Assembly: GCA_003695215.1 (NCBI GenBank)
Contig: RFIM01000085.1
Location: forward strand, 1-17,910
Length of the DNA stretch: 17,910 bases
Reading direction: 5' to 3'
Origin: Chloroflexota bacterium
Lineage (GTDB): Bacteria > Chloroflexota > Anaerolineae > Aggregatilineales > UBA2796
Below the pieces are notes generated by a model, which made no database searches, was not told where the DNA came from, and was given only the letters and a program-made list of their open reading frames with translations. Made by a program: the position numbers and the translations under genes. Below, piece after piece: positions 14,490-17,910 of the stretch; positions within the stretch are counted from its first letter, which is position 1, and each line of letters starts with the position of its first letter.

Positions 14490-15142
14490 GCAGGATCGCC
14501 TATGCGCCGCTCCCGACCCTCGCGCAGCCGCTGGATATTCTCCCGATGCCGATAATACACCACGCTGACCACTGCCAGCGCGTAGATGAAATACAGCGGC
14601 GAAGCATTGGCGCTATTCTGAGCCACCAAGTGCAAGGCGATCAGCAAGCCTGTGGCCGCTGTTGCCAGCACCGCCAGCGAGACGTACCGCGTAGCGATGA
14701 TCACCGCGAACATCACGCTCAGCGGCACAAGAATCAAGTGCGCCCAAGGGAAAAAAATGATCAGCCACGTGCCGCCAGCCGTCGCCGCGCCCTTGCCGCC
14801 GCGCAACTTGCCCGTGATCAAACGCACAGGCAGCGACCAGCTGTGCCCAACCACAGCCGCAATGCCCGCTAGCACGCTGTTGAGCGTCACATCGCCGTAG
14901 AGCAAGCTCCGCGCCACCAAAACCGCCAAGATGCCCTTGCCTGTGTCCATCAACCAGACCAAAAGCGCCCACTTGAAGCCTAGCGCGCGCAACACGTTTG
15001 TGGCGCCCATGTTGCCGCTGCCAATTCGGAAAATGTCTATGCCGTTCAGCTTCCCGATCATGTAAGCTGAAGGAAAGCCGCCCAGCGCGTAGCCGATCAG
15101 CGCTGCAAGCACTGCGCTCACAATAACTTGTGCCGTCTCCAT
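14486..15142 (-). CDS. plsY: Glycerol-3-phosphate acyltransferase PlsY
   Basis: 218 aa. PlsY uses acyl-phosphate to acylate glycerol-3-phosphate, the first step of membrane phospholipid synthesis, in the cytoplasmic membrane. The signatures are GSGNMGATNVLRALG at about 42-56, a GHSWSLPVR segment and the glycine-rich GKLRGGKGAATAGG at about 111-124. The usual family form is GHxxPxxxxFKGGKGVAT, so this copy carries a few extra residues between the His and Gly-rich parts. Several hydrophobic helices account for the rest and the length fits. ATG 15142 has GGAGAGG about 8 nt upstream. It couples to the stalked lipoprotein. A 94-nt gap separates it from the gene chain upstream. Confidence 0.95.
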   Translation of the reverse strand: METAQVIVSAVLAALIGYALGGFPSAYMIGKLNGIDIFRIGSGNMGATNVLRALGFKWALLVWLMDTGKGILAVLVARSLLYGDVTLNSVLAGIAAVVGHSWSLPVRLITGKLRGGKGAATAGGTWLIIFFPWAHLILVPLSVMFAVIIATRYVSLAVLATAATGLLIALHLVAQNSANASPLYFIYALAVVSVVYYRHRENIQRLREGRERRIGDPA

Positions 15143-15236
15143 GGCTGTGCCTCTCCAAGCATTTTTGGATCACAACACGAGAGCGCCCCTCTGGTTGCGC
15201 CCGCTGTAGCCCCAAGCCAAGCACGGCGCCAGGCGC
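15143..15236 (-). other. 94-nt gap between two minus-strand units
   Basis: It separates the four-gene chain (ending 15237) from plsY (starting 15142). It holds the plsY ribosome-binding site GGAGAGG and a short GC-rich palindromic patch (GGCGCC) just after the upstream stop, with no T-run. I see no clear terminator or consensus promoter, so read-through into plsY is possible. Confidence 0.4.
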
Positions 15237-15617
15237 TCAGCGTGCAAAGCCGCACACCTTCCAGCGCCCGTCTTCCTGCAGCGTGCGGAAGCGCCGCGCG
15301 CCCAAATCCCACGTGCGCGTCTCGCCCGCGTAATTCGTGACCATCTCGCCTTGGCAAGCTACGACCGTATACTGGCCGTCGCTGCCATCAGCGCGGCAGC
15401 TGAGCGCCTTGATCGTCGCGTTCATCGGCGCGAACGACGCCGCCTCAGTGCGCGCCTCCGCCTCACGCGCGCGGCACGCCAAAGCCACCAAACGCGTCTC
15501 ATCGCCCGTGATGCGCGTCCGCAGGTAATTCTCTACTGCCATGGCAGGCGAATCGCCCCCGCTTTGGCACGCCGCCAAAGCCAACAGCAGCAGCAGACTC
15601 CCAATGCCCTTGTACAT
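15237..15617 (-). CDS. NTF2-like lipoprotein (DUF4878-like)
   Basis: 126 aa from ATG 15617, preferred because GAGAGG lies 4 nt upstream. ATG 15629 adds four residues and overlaps the upstream stop as ATGA, so it is also possible. The signal peptide MYKGIGSLLLLLALAAC has a lipobox (LAAC, Cys17). The mature part fits a small NTF2-like domain: AVENYLRTRITGDETRLVALAC, then strands IKALSCRADG, YTVVACQGEMV, TWDLGARRFRTLQED and a WKVCGF end. Such domains often sit in lipoproteins of unknown role. Four Cys in the mature domain could form disulfides. It is the last gene of the four-gene minus chain. An open frame upstream to 15848 is antisense-like read-through and not part of the protein. Confidence 0.75.
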   Translation of the reverse strand: MYKGIGSLLLLLALAACQSGGDSPAMAVENYLRTRITGDETRLVALACRAREAEARTEAASFAPMNATIKALSCRADGSDGQYTVVACQGEMVTNYAGETRTWDLGARRFRTLQEDGRWKVCGFAR

Positions 15618-15625
15618 CGCACCTC

Positions 15626-16405
15626 TCATGCTTTGCCCATGTAAATCGGCTGCACTGCGCCCACGTTTGGCAGCGCTTGCAGCGCTGCCCGCTCTGATTC
15701 CATCAGGCGCGCGCTTGGACGGCGCGCCAAGAGCCGCTGCGCATGGTAGGCCTCGCGCAGCGGCTCGAAATCTGGCGTGCGCAGATCGAATGGCAGGCGC
15801 AAGCGCCCGATCTGCGCTGCCAATTGCTGCCCGCCTGCGCTCTGCCACGCTGATTGGAACAAACGCGCCGCCTCTGCCTGCACGCCCGCCGCGCCCGCGC
15901 CGAAAAGCCTGCCCGCAAAGCGCCCGATCAGCCGCTCCGCCTGTTTCGGATCGACGCCCTGCGCCTCTGCCAGCTTAGCGACCTCGCTCGGCAAATTCGA
16001 AGCGCGCGGCTGTGACTCAGGCGCGGCCGCTGAGGCCGACTCGCCCAGGTAGGCCGCCAAGAGCGCCGCCTCAGCCCTGCCATCTCGGTAGGCCTCTAGC
16101 GCGCCGCGCTCGGCTGTGAACCAGGCGTGCAGCACTGTGCGCCCTGCGCTGAGCTTGCGCAGCATCTCAGGCAGCAGCGCCGCATCTTGTGCGCCCAGCA
16201 CCCGCAGCCAGCCCTCCGCCTCAGGCAGGATGAACAGCCGCACGAATTTTTTGAAAGTCGCTGGCGTGCCCGCGCCGCCCGGAAACGGATCGTAAGGCGC
16301 GTAGCCGCCTTGCGCCAAAACCGCGCCGATCGTCTCCGCCACAGCCACGGCCGACTCCGCCTGCAGGCACAGCTGATCCCAGCGCCCTTCCTTCAAGGCC
16401 GCCAT
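15626..16405 (-). CDS. Unknown 259-aa protein
   Basis: No family recognised and no signal peptide or membrane helix. It is Ala/Leu/Glu/Arg-rich and largely helical. Residues about 1-85 contain a distinctive YAPYDPFPGGAGTPATFKKF followed by VRLFILPEAEGWLRVLG. A variable Ala/Ser/Pro-rich linker follows at about 122-138. The C-terminal half starts SEVAKLAEAQGVDPKQAERL, then GRFAGRLFGAGAAGVQAEAARLF, and ends LRLPFDLRTPDFEPLREAYHAQRLL and ERAALQALPNVGAVQPIYMGKA. The start ATG shares one base with the flavin-reductase stop (TGATG), and its stop lies within the lipoprotein start region, so it is embedded in a coupled operon. The role cannot be inferred. Confidence 0.7.
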   Translation of the reverse strand: MAALKEGRWDQLCLQAESAVAVAETIGAVLAQGGYAPYDPFPGGAGTPATFKKFVRLFILPEAEGWLRVLGAQDAALLPEMLRKLSAGRTVLHAWFTAERGALEAYRDGRAEAALLAAYLGESASAAAPESQPRASNLPSEVAKLAEAQGVDPKQAERLIGRFAGRLFGAGAAGVQAEAARLFQSAWQSAGGQQLAAQIGRLRLPFDLRTPDFEPLREAYHAQRLLARRPSARLMESERAALQALPNVGAVQPIYMGKA

Positions 16406-17052
16406 CAGTCAAAGTTCGGCGCCACAGCCCGCCGAAAGGCCTCTGCCAAGCTCTGACCGTCGCTCATGGCGCCCAGCTTGCCGTAGTCCTTGCGCGCCAA
16501 GCGCGAGATCGGATCGAGCTTGAGCGTATCGATCCACAACGACTCGCTCAGCAGGTCGGCGCGCACATGGAAGCACAGCACCTGCCCGATCACCAGCGTG
16601 TTCTTGCCAATCGGCATCGGATGCAGCTCTAAGACGCGGCATTCCATGGCTGCAGGCGCCTCGGCCACGCGCGCAGGCCGCACCAGCGTTGCAGGCACGG
16701 CCGTCAGGCGCGCCTCTTCGAATTCATTGACCTCAGGCGCAAATTCAGTGCCCGTGATCTCCACTTGAGCGATCAGCGGCGTGTTGGCGATGTGCAACAC
16801 GAATTCAGGCACTTCCCGCAAGTTGTTGAGCGTATCTTTAGTGCGCCCGTCTCGGTGCACGCCCACTGAGAACATCACCAGCGGCGGATTGGTGCTGGCG
16901 GCGTTGAAGTAGCTGAAAGCCGCCAAGTTGGGCAGCCCGGCCGCGCTGAGCGTTGAAACCCACGCCACAGGCCGCGGCACCACCAGGCTTTGGAAAAGCA
17001 GCGTCAATTGGCGCTGCTCAAGTGCGTTTGGATCGAAAGTGCGGAATTCCAT
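16405..17052 (-). CDS. Flavin reductase-like, FMN-binding split-barrel protein
   Basis: 215 aa. The family binds FMN and often reduces flavin with NAD(P)H; many members are uncharacterised (DIM6/NTAB-type). The signature region is VVPRPVAWVSTLSAAGLPNL followed by AAFSYFNAASTNPPLVMFSVG (about residues 24-64), then GRTKDTLNNLREVPEFVLHI and later AAMECRVLELHPMPIGKNTLVIGQV. The C-terminal LARKDYGKLGAMSD matches the usual RxGGxxY-like end of this group in position. ATG 17052 has GGAG 6 nt upstream and is 12 nt after the restriction-modification gene stop. Substrate and electron donor are unknown. Why it sits behind a restriction-modification gene is not clear; shared transcription is inferred from spacing. 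Confidence 0.88.
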   Translation of the reverse strand: MEFRTFDPNALEQRQLTLLFQSLVVPRPVAWVSTLSAAGLPNLAAFSYFNAASTNPPLVMFSVGVHRDGRTKDTLNNLREVPEFVLHIANTPLIAQVEITGTEFAPEVNEFEEARLTAVPATLVRPARVAEAPAAMECRVLELHPMPIGKNTLVIGQVLCFHVRADLLSESLWIDTLKLDPISRLARKDYGKLGAMSDGQSLAEAFRRAVAPNFD

Positions 17053-17064
17053 GCAAGCTCCATG

Positions 17065-17910
17065 TTAACTATGCGCCACTGCGCTGCCTTCAACGGCGAA
17101 CAATGGCTGCAGCGATGCGATGATCTGCTGTGTCTCCAGGCTGAGATAGACCACGCGCTTGACCAAGCTGACAATATACCTCGGATTCTCGCGCTGATTC
17201 GGATCGCGCGCCTCATCAAGTTCGCCTTTGACCTGATATTGATCGATCAGCCACTCCAAGGCCGAGCGATTGCCCAGCTTGTAGGCCAGCGCCTCTTTCG
17301 GAATGCCTTCCAAGCGCAGCGAAGCGTTGATGCGCAGCGCATAGCCATCGGCGCTGGACTCCAGCTTCATGGCGTCGTGGACGCGGTAATCTTCAGGCTG
17401 GCCGCGCTGCCAGGCTTCGCGCAGCTTGTATTCAGGCGCGCTTTCGTAGTTCACGTGCAGATCGCCCAGCTGACGGCCTGCGCGCGCATAGGCCCAGAAG
17501 TCCTTGGCGAAAGGCACGCGCGGCAAGCTGCGCTTGAGCGCCTCTGCGAAGCGCGCCCGATAGCTTGGATGATGCAAGACGGCGTAGATGTAATAGAAGA
17601 TATCCCACTTGCTGATGCGCTCGTCTTGGTAGTGCGCGCGGAACTGCGCCAAGGCCCAATCGGTGATGTTCTCGCGCCGACCCGTGCCATCTGCCTCATA
17701 GGTGTAGAACGGAAAACATTGGTGTGCATCTATAGACGCGCATAAGTGTAAGTCAGCGATACAATTAGTCATCAGAGCGCTGAATTGTGGTGCCCGATAG
17801 GCGATATCGCTGACGCAGATGACGCGATTTTCCTGCTCAGACTCGGGCGTCGGGAAGAAATAATGCTGTAAGCATACGCTGTTGATGAGCATTGAATCGA
17901 AGTACAGATA
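17065..17910 (-). CDS. Type ISP restriction-modification enzyme, C-terminal part (5' end outside window)
   Basis: The frame is open to the window edge, so only the last 281 or so residues are seen. Type ISP enzymes are single chains of about 1,600 aa joining nuclease, helicase/translocase, methyltransferase and target-recognition domains to cut foreign DNA. The visible part matches my memory of the C-terminal ISP domain: SVCLQHYFFPTPESEQENRV, then CVSDIAYRAPQFSALMTNCI, DLHLCASIDAHQCFPFYTY, RRENITDWALAQFRAHY, SKWDIFYYIYAVLHHPSYR, VPFAKDFWAYARAG and a short C-terminal stretch that includes NPRYIVSLVKRVVYLSLETQ. The 180 bases 17701-17880 have about 49 % GC by my count, well below the roughly 65 % of neighbouring genes, which fits recent transfer or domain exchange. 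The catalytic domains are not visible. Confidence 0.85.
   Translation of the reverse strand, partial: YLYFDSMLINSVCLQHYFFPTPESEQENRVICVSDIAYRAPQFSALMTNCIADLHLCASIDAHQCFPFYTYEADGTGRRENITDWALAQFRAHYQDERISKWDIFYYIYAVLHHPSYRARFAEALKRSLPRVPFAKDFWAYARAGRQLGDLHVNYESAPEYKLREAWQRGQPEDYRVHDAMKLESSADGYALRINASLRLEGIPKEALAYKLGNRSALEWLIDQYQVKGELDEARDPNQRENPRYIVSLVKRVVYLSLETQQIIASLQPLFAVEGSAVAHS

Noticed and set aside
15630..15848. N-terminal extension of the NTF2-like lipoprotein
   Set aside because: The signal peptide and lipobox begin at 15617; the extra stretch is another frame of the 259-aa gene.
16990..17745. 251-aa plus-strand open frame opposite the restriction-modification gene
   Set aside because: It lies opposite clear type ISP and flavin-reductase coding sequence and starts inside the latter.
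17065..17910. Type ISP enzyme as the direct cause of CCGG depletion
   Set aside because: As I recall, type ISP enzymes recognise longer, asymmetric sites, so a palindromic 4-mer is unlikely to be their target.
1..17910. CRISPR array, tRNA, rRNA or insertion sequence
   Set aside because: No regularly spaced repeats, no cloverleaf-like segment in the gaps, and no transposase or terminal inverted repeats seen.

Overview
The window is about 60 % GC and gene-dense, with genes on both strands and short gaps. Gene content points to a Chloroflexota bacterium, probably Anaerolineae-like, but this is inference without a search. The signs are lipoproteins with a long Pro/Thr-rich stalk, a PMT/GT39-like membrane glycosyltransferase with an outer beta domain, a threonyl-tRNA synthetase with no TGS domain, and several conserved-looking proteins of no family I know. 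The tetranucleotide CCGG is almost absent: I found 4 copies in 17.9 kb.

Layout. 1-83 is the C-terminal tail of an unidentified gene. 130-3454 (+) is a tight series: a two-helix membrane protein, a small one-helix protein, a TetR-type regulator, a secreted clan GH-A glycoside hydrolase, and a membrane-anchored amino-acid-type solute-binding protein coupled to the hydrolase by an ATGA overlap. 3455-3710 is the longest non-coding stretch; it holds a possible promoter, a perfect 14-bp palindrome and a hairpin leader ahead of an orphan 120-aa gene. 4213-6021 (+) is thrS, preceded by a 139-nt leader.

6018-10903 (-) reads as one tight gene series: uppP, a GNAT-family protein, the membrane glycosyltransferase and rnz (RNase Z). 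rnz meets thrS stop codon to stop codon. Divergent from uppP is the clearest regulatory unit in the window: a near-consensus sigma-70 promoter (TTGACA-17-TAGAAT), a fluoride riboswitch aptamer, an intrinsic terminator that shares a strand with the aptamer pseudoknot, and a CLC-F type fluoride/proton antiporter (11130-12500). The expected logic is that fluoride stabilises the aptamer, the terminator cannot form, and the exporter is made.

12550-13959 (+) encodes an unusual DnaC/IstB-like AAA+ protein with an N-terminal cysteine cluster and two tandem ATPase domains; the second lacks the sensor-1 Asn. It meets a stalked lipoprotein gene stop to stop. 13956-15142 (-) is plsY followed by that lipoprotein. 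15237-17910 (-) is a chain of four genes: the C-terminal part of a type ISP restriction-modification enzyme (its 5' end lies outside the window), a flavin-reductase-like protein, an unknown 259-aa protein and an NTF2-like lipoprotein.

Together these are mostly housekeeping genes (translation, tRNA maturation, envelope lipid and undecaprenyl carriers) with a fluoride-resistance module and the edge of a DNA-defence gene. I see no tRNA, rRNA, CRISPR array or insertion sequence.
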